In this document: one piece after another, positions 52,836 through 63,099 of the stretch
Position numbering within the stretch: position 1 is the stretch's first letter
Layout: every line of letters starts with the position of its first letter
Assembly: GCA_006384855.1 (NCBI GenBank)
Contig: VCJN01002438.1
Location: 1-64,000 of the forward strand
Length of the DNA: 64,000 nucleotides
Reading direction: 5' to 3'
Source of the DNA: Tetraselmis striata
Taxonomy: Eukaryota > Chlorophyta > Chlorodendrophyceae > Chlorodendrales > Chlorodendraceae
The notes under the pieces: generated by a model
Seen by the model: only the letters and a program-made list of their open reading frames with translations
Told to the model about the DNA's origin: nothing
The model's database searches: none
Translations under genes and position numbers: made by a program

Positions 52836-54370
52836 ATGTCCGCCAGCGAAGGCGACACCCCGCAGCTGGACGCTGCCGCGCTGGAAGGCATATCCTTCAC
52901 GCCTGGCGGTCTTCTGTTCCCATATTACTGCGGAGTGAGCGCAGCCTTGAACGACCTCGGCATGATCTCCTCCCAGACACGGTAAGCAGTGCGCCGCACC
53001 TCGCGATCTCTTGCAGTCCCATGCTGACCCTCTGTCATCCACGTTATCCAGTGGAAGACTGCATGCCATGGCGTCGCTCTTACGCCCTGTGAAGCCTCAC
53101 TCGGAAGGCCACCCATCCTTGCACGCTCCTTGTGACTCTGCAGCTGGGTGATGCATTGCTCATCCTGCCAGTGTGCAGTTGCTCTGACGAGGTGGTGTCT
53201 GATGGGTGGATATCTAGGCTGGCAGGATCATCTGCGGGGGCAATCATAGCTGTCTTCATGGCCAGTGGTCTGTCGCACCACGATGCCATGGAGGCGTTCC
53301 GCTCGCTGCTTGCGGATATCACAGGCAAGGACATGTTGGCTTGACAGCACCTGCTTGCCATCCGCGTGCAGCACAAATGATCGTGGGCTTGCGGCTGACC
53401 CGCATGATGCTACTGCGCTCTGGGAGTGTAGAGTATGGTACAGTTGGGCGCCTCGGTGGCGTGCTGCGCACCATGTTGCTGAAATACCTGCCGGATAACG
53501 TGGCGGAGCTCGCGTCAGGGAGGGTGACAATTGGCATGACCGACTTTGGGGGCTTCCAACGGCTGCCGTTCAATGCTGTGCTGGTTAATCAGTTTCACTC
53601 CAAGGTGTGCTGCCTGTGTTCCGCACCATAATCATAACCGCCGCGCGCGCTCTGCGCACAGTATTTGGCTTCACCGACAGCTGCGCTCATTGGGAAGATA
53701 AGTGTGTGTGGGGGGTGTTGTGTGTTTGGGGGGGGGGGGGGGTGGTGGAATACAGCAAAGTGAACATACCTGCCTGGCGCTCAACGCCTCATGCCTGCAT
53801 ACAGGATGATCTTGTGGATGCAGTGTGCGCCTCCTGCCACATACCATACTACCTTGGCCCGAGCGTCGGGTCAGAGTTCCGCGGGCAGGTGAGGAGCCTC
53901 CTTTCGCTGTACCAATCACCTGCATTCTTGATTCACTAGAAACGCCGGTACCTGTAATGTCTATATGCATGCTAATGAATGGCACCTAAGTTGCTCGCTG
54001 ATATTGCCGCACTACACAGGAGCTGTCAGATGGTGCAGTGACAGCATTTCTTCCGCCTCCCATTCCATACGCCGAGGCCGGAGCGCGTGAGGGCTTAAGA
54101 GAGCTACAAACCATCGGCGTATGTGCCGTTCCAGCCGCCGCATTGGGCTCAGAGTTCCTGGGACAGCGCTTTGAGGTGCACATCAGTCCCTCTCTGCAGC
54201 AGACTCCCCGGTTTGGTTTCCTCAAGCTGTCGATGATGGGACTGCTGCCGTACTCCGCTGATGAAGGAGATGAGCTCTTTGACCTTGGATACAAGGATGT
54301 GGTGACTTGGGCAAGCAGACGCTTGAAATCAGAAACCGTGATAACTTCTACGAAGTCCCCAGTACTGTAG
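52836..54370 (+). CDS. Patatin-like phospholipase, 5 exons
   Basis: Exons: 52836-52981, 53179-53324, 53432-53604, 53805-53888, 54020-54370, in phase throughout (299 aa). The patatin/PNPLA signature is complete: glycine-rich oxyanion loop ISFTPGGLLFPYYCGVSAAL, nucleophile elbow LAGSSAGAIIAV (Ser of G-x-S-x-G), ADITEYGTVGRLGGVL, SKDDLVDAVCASCHIPYYLG and catalytic Asp in ELSDGAVTAF (D-G-G/A). Such enzymes hydrolyse acyl esters of membrane lipids or triacylglycerol. Intron 2 (53325-53431) starts with GC (ACAG|GCAAGG), a GC-AG intron; using it restores both frame and family alignment. Start: an ATG at 52836 is in frame, but a longer N-terminus is possible (frame open from 52656, and a CAG acceptor at 52807-52809 suggests an upstream exon). 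AATAAA lies 59 bp after the stop. Confidence 0.85.
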
Positions 54371-56072
54371 CAGTGCTTCTGGCGCCATGACCAGCATACA
54401 TATATGACATACCTGTGGAAAGGCACCGAATAAATGCTGCATTAACCAAAACGAAGGTAATTTGCACTTGCTATTGTCTTTTATTGCCGCACCGCCCTAT
54501 GAATGTACAGGCTGGGAGCGTAGACATGGCGTGCGTGCACTGTAGCTGCTGCATTTATTTACCGCAGTGTAATTTTCATGGTGCGCCAAAATCCATGCAG
54601 TGTAACAGCTAGTTGCCGGGGGACAACCAGAGCCACACAATGCGAGTGGCTCTGGCTCTACGGTAGCTGTGGCGATTTATGGCATCAAACCATGTCCTTC
54701 AGTTTTGGCGGCGCGGGAACATGAACACGCAACCCGCACGAACCAGTGTCTGTCTTGCGGTGTGATGCTCAGCTTATTAAAAATGTATCCTTATTCGGTG
54801 GGGCGCACAAGACTGGTCCCTGGGTGATGTTTTGCGAAACAGCGTTTTAATTGTGCCGTTTTCCAAACTGCTCCTGCGGGCAGCACCAGTCGACAATTTT
54901 GTACCTACATGCTCCATAACTGCTACTGAACACTGTTATTCGTAATTCCATTACATGTATGCATAATGAGAAGCGGTTGGGAAATCTTTATACATTGCTC
55001 ACACTGCCGTCTTAAAGATAATGGGCGGCTATATGCATCGCTTAGGGCATCAGCACGCGAATGCGCTGGGAGCAGTCTGACTGCAGATGTAACAAATAAA
55101 TATATATTTATGAATATAGTTGTCGATACACTGATTGCCGTCCATCTCAACATCATGGCTGCGCCACGTGCTACGACGCGAGCAGTGTCTATTGAAGCGA
55201 GTCGCGTTCCTACAGCACGCTGAGCCGCGTTTGAGCTGACTCGCTTTCCTACAGCGCGCTGAGCCGCGGTCGTGCTGCTGTTCAATGCATTCATCCCGCG
55301 GAGACCTGAAGGCCACAGGGGGTAGTAGCGACTATATATGTATGACCGCCATGAGCTGACGGTACTGCCTTGTCGGTACACATGCATGCGCTTTGCGACA
55401 TACTCATCCTCCTGCGACACTACCCCCGCCGTGGTATTAAGGACGCATGTCGCTAGTGTTTGTCGTATGTAATATTCAGTAGTTGTTTTATTGCTTAGTA
55501 TAATTCCGAATGTAATCAGCTAATAACATGTTATTAAAAAAAAATGAATCTTAGAATACTCAAATATTCTAAGATGATTTGCTTAGAATAATCTAAATAA
55601 AATAGCCTATATTTACTGCTTAGAGCATCATGCCTGACCTCGCATCGGGTGGGCTGGTGGCATTGCTCCATACTGCTGGCATTATATGAGTAAAAGTCTG
55701 AGTATTAAGTGGCTGTCACCACTGCTCCACTCTGCTGCGATCTGCAACATCCAGATGGAACTCTCTTGCCTTAAATGTTGTGAGGTCACCTTATGATGCC
55801 GGACTGAGCGGAACTACATGCCGGTGCACATTTTCCGAATCACAATCAATTTTGCAATTTTGCCTCTGGGATAGCATGACCACTTGCTTTTCCAGGTAGG
55901 GTTGCACCGTCATGGATCGCGAGATCAATAAGGCCATGGACGTCTGGTTAAATAGTATGAGCACACCATGCATACACATAATGCATGCATGACAAGGTGG
56001 GAATGGAATGCTATAGAACATGATTCCTTGGCGTGGCACAAGCCAGCGGGCTACCAGCGAAAACATCCCTCG
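54371..56072. other. Convergent intergenic region
   Basis: Lies between the patatin-like and CCDC81-like 3' ends. It holds an AT-rich stretch with a 10-bp inverted repeat TCTTAGAATA...TATTCTAAGA (55551-55576) and a 40-bp tandem duplication around 55190-55270 (CCTACAGC(A/G)CGCTGAGCCGCG). No gene was recognised. Confidence 0.55.
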
Positions 56073-59000
56073 CTACCAGGGAGAGAGAACGGAGGCGCGG
56101 GTGGCCTCCTGCGAGCACGCGGCGACCTTGGAGGGCACGCCACGAGCCGATGGCTGGCGGTCCGTCCTGGACTCATGCATCTGCCTGCTCCAGTCGTCCT
56201 TCATTTGCTGCCGCGCCTCGGCCACCCGGCGTTGCTCGCTACGGTGCTCGTTGACCAGGTCTTCCTCCGCATCCTGAGGCATTCACACCACAGGCGCATG
56301 TAGCCATCAGTTTCCTCATCGCACACCACACAGCCACATATAGCAAAGTGTAGGGCAGGGTGGGGGATGTGGAAGGAGATCCGCACAGCGATCATGCTGA
56401 GGTGCTGGTGCTGCTCCACGGCCTGCTCGTACTGCTTCTGGACCGCCTTCTCCATCACCTGACCCAGGCAAGGACCGGAACAAGCAGTCAGCATCATGAT
56501 CAGGAAGCAAGATGGGGCTGATGACATGGTTTCGGGGTGGGGTGGGGGGGGGGGGGGGGGGGGGGGGAGGGCGGGGGCGCAGCAGGGTGTGGCGAGGCCA
56601 CCTGGTAGTCGAGGTCGTTGCGGTAGCTCTCCGCCTGCACCAGCTTGTCCTCGATATACTCGTTCGGCTGCGAAATGAGCGCCATCGGCGCAGTGTTGCG
56701 CCGGCTGCTGCTCTCCGCCGCCTGGCACACCCGACAGTGCGCAGCATTTCAGCGTCTGGCCACACACAAAAAACACACACACTACGCCGATGAAGAAACG
56801 GGTGCGGAGGTCGGGGGAAAGGGGGGAGTAGCGTGCGGCCGCCAAGGGCTTAGCCAGGGCACCATTCTCGCTCACGCATGCAGGGCCCACCTTCAGCGCA
56901 TGGTGCTCCCGGATCTGCCCTTCCAGCACATTTGCCAGTCGTGCTTGCTCCACCCTCAGCTTCCTGGACGTGGCTCTGGCCTGGTCGTCAAGCTCCATCC
57001 GCCGCAGATTCATTGCAGCCTCGACGCTCCGGTCCTGGATGTTCTGTCGTGCCCATCCCCCAACACAGTCATGACCGCATGCTATGAAGACCCGCCCCCC
57101 CCCCCCCCCCCCCCCTCCCCAGGCCCCTGCTCTCCCTCGGATAAAGGGCAAATATTAGGGCATGGAGGACTGTGGTGACCCCAGCACTGTCACCCAGTTC
57201 ACCCACGATTGTGTACAAAGTCGGACCACCAACCAGCCCGACCACCTGTAGGGCGTTGTATAACCTTGCTAGCCGGTATGACATGTTGCATGATCGGGCG
57301 AATTTGGGATTGCACACCCACCATGCCTTTGAGTTCTCTGTCTCCTGCGTACTGTAACCACGTTTATGTTACATATAAACATACATATATGCATACCGGT
57401 GTATATGTTACTGTTCTTGACCCTTCGCAAAGAAGGGGCAACTATGTTACCGAGAAACCTGTCAGAATATATCGCAAGTCTAGCACGGAATATCCAAATT
57501 GAGGGTGTTACACAGTGTAATCACTATCTGCCCGCGACCCCCATCAAATGGTGCAGGTAGAGCGTGTTATGCTCGCGTTGGTGGAACAAAATTTCCCGCG
57601 GTGCGGACTGTAGTCGGGCCTATAGCCTGAAATACTCACAACTTTCTGGAGGGGCTGCCCCTAACCCCCAACCCCTACAACCGCCACAAGATGCAGCAGC
57701 GGTAGCAGCTGTGCCTAACGCAGACTGACCTGATCATGCTGCGAGACAGCGTGCCGCTCCGCTGCACTCTCCAGCGCCTTGGTCTGCACCCCAAAGTTGC
57801 CGGTTCTCTTTCCCTTCCGTGGCTCCTCCCCAGGCACCTGTTCGGCACATACGGGCTCAGCCACCCGGGATCCCCCCAACACACACACACCCTTCCCCCG
57901 CACTACCAACATGCAAGGGTGAACAGACGGACGACGACTGGCCTGAGGGCATGTGCTTCTGCCTGCCTACCTGCCCGTTCGTTGTCAGGTTGCTCTTGCG
58001 CGGTTCAAACTGCTTCCGCTGCTGAACCCGGGGCTTTTTGCCAGCATCGTCATCATCGAAGATGTCCAGGTCAGTACCTGGGAAGATGATATCATAGCAG
58101 CAGCGCCAGGTGAATGAGTGAGCGAGTGAAGCTGGGAATGTCACTTGAGTTGATTGTACATCAGGCGGCTTATTATAACATGATTGAGATCACGAGACCC
58201 TCCACGCAGGACATAAGCATGCATAGCAAAGGATGGCACAATAAGTGGAGGATAGCCCGCCCCGGAATGTATGCGCCCGCTACGCCCCACCGTAAGGCCT
58301 GGAGTTGGCGGGCGTGTGCGCAGGCTCGATGGCAGCTGCCTTGCCCGGGACATGCAGCATAAGGGAGCCAACATCCTCGGCCAGCGCCCTGCACCCGGCA
58401 CGCACACCAGCAAACAGCACTCAGCAGACAGCGGAAGATGCCAAATGCTGTTCTGTCACAAGCACCGCCATCATCTTGCACCCCCCCCCCCCCCCTCCTA
58501 TTCACCCTCCTGATCAACCTCACCTGTGTGACTGTGCGCTCCCGCTACGAGCTCCTGCTGCGGTGGCCGCCTTGCTGAGCCCCAGGCCGGATATCTGCAT
58601 CGGGCCCTGATGTGCATGCACACTGATGGCCGCCGTTGCGGCTGCCTCCTTGTTGGCCTTAGACTTGGACTCTGATAAGTGGCCGCTGCATGCCTCGGAG
58701 CGTGGCGCGCAAACACCTGCCACCGAGCCCCAGTCCATGGCTACAGTGGGCGCCGAGCCACTAGCCAGGTTGTCGCCGGGTGTGGACGGGGCATGGGAGC
58801 CCGCGCGGAGTGCGCTGGGCGGCCGCGAGCCCGGCAGCGAGGCTGATCGCGGGACGCCGCTGCTGGCGCTGCCAAGCCGCTTGCTCTTCCCATGTGCGTA
58901 CTGCGAGTCAAACACAAACTCCACCTGGGGGAGGGGAGGGGAGGGGGCAGAGCTGAGGGGGCTGTGAGGTATAGGATGGCTGGTGGGAATGCCAACATGC

Positions 59001-59424
59001 GGACCACAAGCGCAGCATACGGAGCGCAGCGCACCTTGCGGTCACGGGCCTTCAGGGCACCCACACCCATCTTGATCTCCACCACCTGTCCTGTGGCGAT
59101 GATGTCACCAATGGCCTGAGAGTGCCATCGCAGCCCATTGTCAGGCCCGACCGCCAGTGTTTCTGTTGCTGCCACCGCCATTGCTTTTACTGTAGCCTGT
59201 ACTGCTGCTGCCGAGGGCAGTCGGTAAGGGGGCGTCGGAGGGCACGCACGCTGGTGAGGATCCGCATGCAAGCAAACATGACGTCCTTGTTGAGCCCCTC
59301 GCTAAATCGGATGGCGAGCTTCGAGAAGTTCATGTCCTCGCTGGGTTGCCCCTGCCAGCCTGCATGCCCCATTCTGCCCAAATCAGCGACCGCCCTCGAT
59401 ATAAGGGAAGGGTAGACTGTGCGT

Positions 59425-59471
<47 letters not shown>

Positions 59472-60185
59472 GGGGGCAGGGGGATTGGGAGGAAATAGAG
59501 ACGTGGAGAACAAACCCCTGTTGATTGTGGATGCCAGATGAGCGCCGCGCCCACACTGCATCGCATAGCTCCTCGCATACGCATCCATGAGCACAAACAT
59601 GGGCTGCAGGCGGCTGGCTGTGCCCGGCTCTGCCACCCACACAAGCTTCGCAAAGTTGGGGATGCTCGCCCCCTGATATGACAATGCAGAGCAGCCGCAT
59701 CAATACGCATCGCTGGGAGGTCTGAGCCGGCATTCTCAAATGATCCAGAATGGCTTTGTACCCACATGGGCGCGCATGTGTTACTGTGTGTGTGTGTCTG
59801 CGTGTGTGTGTGTGTGTGGGCGCGTTACTGTGGCTAAAAAGATCAATACGCAGGCCTGCTGCTGCTAGAAGTGGTAGTTGCTGGGATGGGTTGGGGTCGG
59901 GGCACCACCTTGCCCATGTCAAATTGTGACACCACCCAAGCTTCCACCGCTCTCCAGACAGAGCCAAATGTCTGCTCTGTGAGCGGCTAAGGGACACGGG
60001 CCCGGAAGCAGAGTCAGAGCCCCCACCCGGGGCGCAGCAGCACACGAAGGCACCGCGGCTGGAACTGCATGACCAGCGCTGCACGTGCCGCGCTGCGAGT
60101 AGCGGCTGTCTCGCACCTCCTTCTTGTGGAACCGCTTGGCGGCATCCGCTGCCTTCCTGAAAAGCTGAGCGTTATCCACCGTCAT
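56073..60185 (-). CDS. CCDC81-like protein (tandem HU domains plus coiled coil), 12 exons
   Basis: Exons, 5' to 3': 60185-60117, 59672-59516, 59359-59250, 59115-59035, 58924-58524, 58388-58291, 58077-57971, 57837-57730, 57043-56891, 56721-56602, 56458-56387, 56273-56073; 1677 bp, 558 aa, in phase with GT...AG borders. The N-terminal 165 residues match the HU-CCDC81 pair: GASIPNFAKLVWVAEPGTAS, RLQPMFVLMDAYARSYAM, then MNFSKLAIRFSEGLNKDVMF, AIGDIIATGQVVEIKMGVGA and VEFVFDSQYAHGKSKR. A Ser/Ala-rich linker follows, then basic and coiled-coil segments (NLRRMELDDQARATSRKLRV, VMEKAVQKQYEQAVEQHQHL, RRVAEARQQMKDDWSRQMHE). CCDC81 relatives are found at centrosomes and cilia, so a basal body or axoneme role is likely. 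Introns hold long G/C runs and (GT)n tracts. Exon 6 and the 58077 acceptor are chosen by phase and are slightly less certain. Confidence 0.85.
56544..56567. repeat. Long G run in an intron
   Basis: 24 consecutive G within the intron between 56458 and 56602. A similar C run lies at about 57091-57113 and another at 58481-58495, all in introns of the CCDC81-like gene. Confidence 0.9.
59419..59468. repeat. (GT)n microsatellite
   Basis: GT repeat in the intron between 59359 and 59516. A second shorter tract lies at 59781-59819. Confidence 0.95.
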
Positions 60186-60707
60186 GTCCGCAACCCGCTG
60201 GGCTTAAAGCCTGTGTTATGCAGCGGCCCCGAGGCTGGCAGCGCTGGCGAGCAGCACGCCGGTCGTGTTTACTGATGCTGGACTGATATGCCAAGTGGAA
60301 AGAGGCGGCTTATCGACTTGCCGTCCCGGGCGCAGAGTTGCCAACCGCCACCGTACTTGCTGGTAGGAATCAGGCGCAATCAGCAGTTGCAGATCTGCGC
60401 GCCCCGTAGTGGAACCACCGAGCAGGGGACGCCGAGTAGTATACTCGTATAAATAGTAGGAAAAACGACTGTACCTGTACTGCGACTCGTACTGGTATAT
60501 ATATTAGCAGGAAGGTATAATTACATGAGCTAGCAGCAGAAGGCGATATCGGAAATCACCAAAATAAAAGGCAATCAGAAAGGTCCTCTACATCGACATA
60601 GCAGGAAGGTACTCGGACCAGGTAGTCGCTACAGGTATATTACTTGGGGCTCTACTCAGGGTTTCTCAGTAGTACCCGTACCCGTAGATACCGGTACCAG
60701 CCAACTA
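60186..60707. other. Upstream region of the CCDC81-like gene, with a dispersed repeat
   Basis: 60523-60562 repeats the 40-bp sequence of 14729-14769. No core promoter motif is secure; TATAAATAG at about 60448-60456 is on the plus strand. Confidence 0.5.
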
Positions 60708-61268
60708 CTACCTACTGAGCTGCCGTTTATAGCTGCCAGCCTCTGCTTCGTCAATGATGAAGCACTGCCCGAAAGGACTGTCCGCCCCTGTGGGCATATC
60801 GCAGAGAATCTTGCAAAAAATTATCGCAGAGAATACACTACCCAACGTGTAGCCAAATTGGTCCAGATTGTAGGGATTGTCATGTATCAAAATGCCAGCG
60901 CCGCACTCGATCCACGCCCGGCGATGCTCACCGGTCACCCACATGACAGCCGCCTTGAGCCAGTCCTCCTCATCAAGTTGTTGAACGATGATCATATCGG
61001 GGTCCTCGTTGTGCTGGACCTCAAGCAACCTCTCCAATAGATGCCTACACTGCCCAGTGGCATTGGTGTTGATGTTGCCCTTGACGCTTTGCATCGTGTT
61101 ACGAATCTGGCGCGCCTCGATGGTGATGTCCGGAAAGCCAGCCGTCAGCCTGCCCTCCATTTGGATGTAGGTGTACCTGCCCTTGCTCGTGTAATGAGCG
61201 ATCTTGCTGCGGCTGGTCATGGATGATGTCTTGGCGGTCGGGTTGGAGGGCATGAGCAGCTTCACCAC
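60708..61268 (-). CDS. Transposase-like fragment (MULE-type?)
   Basis: A 186-residue frame. GRLTAGFPDITIEARQIRNT resembles a DNA-binding or helical lead-in, and DEEDWLKAAVMWVTGEHRRA, then WIECGAGILIHDNPYNLDQF and GYTLGSVFSAII, resemble the MULE/SWIM-type transposase stretch in which D-x-TY-x-N-x-(Y/F)G-Y contains the first catalytic Asp. The other two catalytic residues are not visible downstream, so this is a fragment or one exon. No TIRs were identified around it. The assignment is tentative. Confidence 0.35.
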   Translation of the reverse strand: MVKLLMPSNPTAKTSSMTSRSKIAHYTSKGRYTYIQMEGRLTAGFPDITIEARQIRNTMQSVKGNINTNATGQCRHLLERLLEVQHNEDPDMIIVQQLDEEDWLKAAVMWVTGEHRRAWIECGAGILIHDNPYNLDQFGYTLGSVFSAIIFCKILCDMPTGADSPFGQCFIIDEAEAGSYKRQLSR

Positions 61269-62547
61269 TCATACCGGATCACGGCACATGCTCCAACCCT
61301 ACAAGCAGTGCGGTAACGACCCATGCTAGGCGGTTGTCACGAGCTTCTGAGCATGTGTGATCCTCAGGCCGCGTGGCGCGCCGTCGGTTCCCTTGATGTC
61401 TGCGGTGGAGTTGAGTGTGAACCCAATAGGTTGGCGTAGTATATGCGGAAGATGTTCTTTGCTACTGTATCGCTATCAGTCGAGCCTCTTATTGCCGGCA
61501 CCTGCCCGACAATATATAAATAAGAGTATATGTATACATACATGTATACATTCATTTATTGATTTATAGATTTATAATTCATTGATTTATTGATTTATAT
61601 ATTTTTATATCTAAATATGTATTTATATATATATCTACACCCCTCCACAGACGTATGGGTTCGTGCTTTTGATCCACATGCCCATGCGCGGCTGCACTGA
61701 GGCCGTGCGCGCGTGCATGCGGGTTATTCAGGCTCGTACGGCTACGGGAAAATGCCGCGATAACGTGATACACCCCATATTGCCACGCGCGGGGGCCGTT
61801 GCCGTCAACGCTTTCATTCATGCAAAAGCAGGGCTTCACGCGCCGCTGGCGCTTCAAATTAAACCACAAATTGCGCCACTCATGTGTACAAATATGCATG
61901 GGGCACCACAGCCCCCGGACTTATACCACATCACCCCTGGTATGATCACTATCCACCATGCACGTAGGGCATTGAAATTAGGTCATTTACGACCTGGAGC
62001 AAGCCCTACGTGTCGATGACGATGGTTCATGGCCAAAATCATGGACAAAAATGCGGTTGTGATCGTTGTACGCGCAGGCGGGAGAGGGTTCTCGCGGCCT
62101 CCTTGCCTTAGGCCAAAGCTTTTCTATAGCAGTGCATGGCTGCATGCTCATAGCGCGCCATGGTGAGCCCAGTGGGGCGGCAATGGCGTTCGCCTTAATG
62201 CGTCGATGCTTACGGAAGTAATGTTGTGAAAGGGGGGATCCGGCATGGAAATGGGACAAGATTATAGCGTAAACGGTACAGGCCACTATACTTCACTTAT
62301 GACTCACTGAAAATGGGACAATTTACTAGCTTTAAACCCTGTGCAGGTTTTTAGGGTTCGCGTGTACTGGCGCAAAGTACATGATCACTTGGTGGCGGCG
62401 CAACGAGGCAAAGGCGGCGGGTCGAGGCAGGTTCTCCGAAGGTAGGTAGGTAGGTAGGTTGCCGCGAAGTCGAGGCAGTTCTCCGCCTCCCACACATGTC
62501 TAACAGTTCTCGCTGAAACAAGTAGGAAGTAGGGCTGCGGGGTCAGT
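61269..62547. other. No gene assigned; AT-rich tract
   Basis: 61510-61640 is AT-rich with ATTTAT/TTGATTTAT repeats. The 61663-62019 frame (+) has no recognisable domain. GTAGGTAGGTAGGTAG lies near 62442-62460. Confidence 0.45.
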
Positions 62548-63033
62548 ATGGGTTTCCCCTTGCGGGCTATACACGAACTTCGCGCTGCACTTGGGGAGGT
62601 GCAGGAACTCCTTCAAGATCATGAGGGAATGTTGAGTAGGGAAGTTCTCGAGATGGCAACAAGTTGTATCGGGTCTGCCGTCGGGCGGCCCGTCTCCTCG
62701 CGTGGGGCAGCCTTGCGTGATGTTGCGACCTTGGAAGAGTCGTTAAGGGGGGGTGGCCAGCGCCCCCCTGCGTCTTTGGCCGAAGTAGTGGCGTCTGAAG
62801 AGGGTGCCGCAGGCAGCCCCGGTATGCAAGGCAGCGCTAAGCGTTCCGACATGGCAGTTACAGGGGCCACACGGCCCACCCCGGCTGGGGCTGAGGTACA
62901 ACCACACCATATCGGTCACTGGCTTCCTGCCGACGACGGCCGCACTGAATATGCCGACTACAAAGCGGTCAAGTCGGTAATCTCAGGCCTCTCTACTAAT
63001 TGGCGGTTCTTGTATGCCTTGGCGGCTACAAAG
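62548..63033 (+). CDS. Candidate exon of an unknown protein, ending at a splice donor
   Basis: The frame opens at an ATG (MGFPLRAIHELRAALGEVQE) and reads through helical segments (LLQDHEGMLSREVLEMATSC) to DYKAVKSVISGLSTNWRFLY and ALAATK, followed by AAG|GTATGC, a plausible donor; the frame stops 9 bp later. No family was recognised. The satellite at 63100-64000 would then be intronic. Composition supports coding, but no partner exon is visible in the window, and a mobile-element origin cannot be excluded. Confidence 0.4.
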
Positions 63034-63099
63034 GTATGCTGACCCTCCTCAAATAATCTCCGCGTGCAGGTAGCAGTCACATGCGGTTGAACCAACGGA

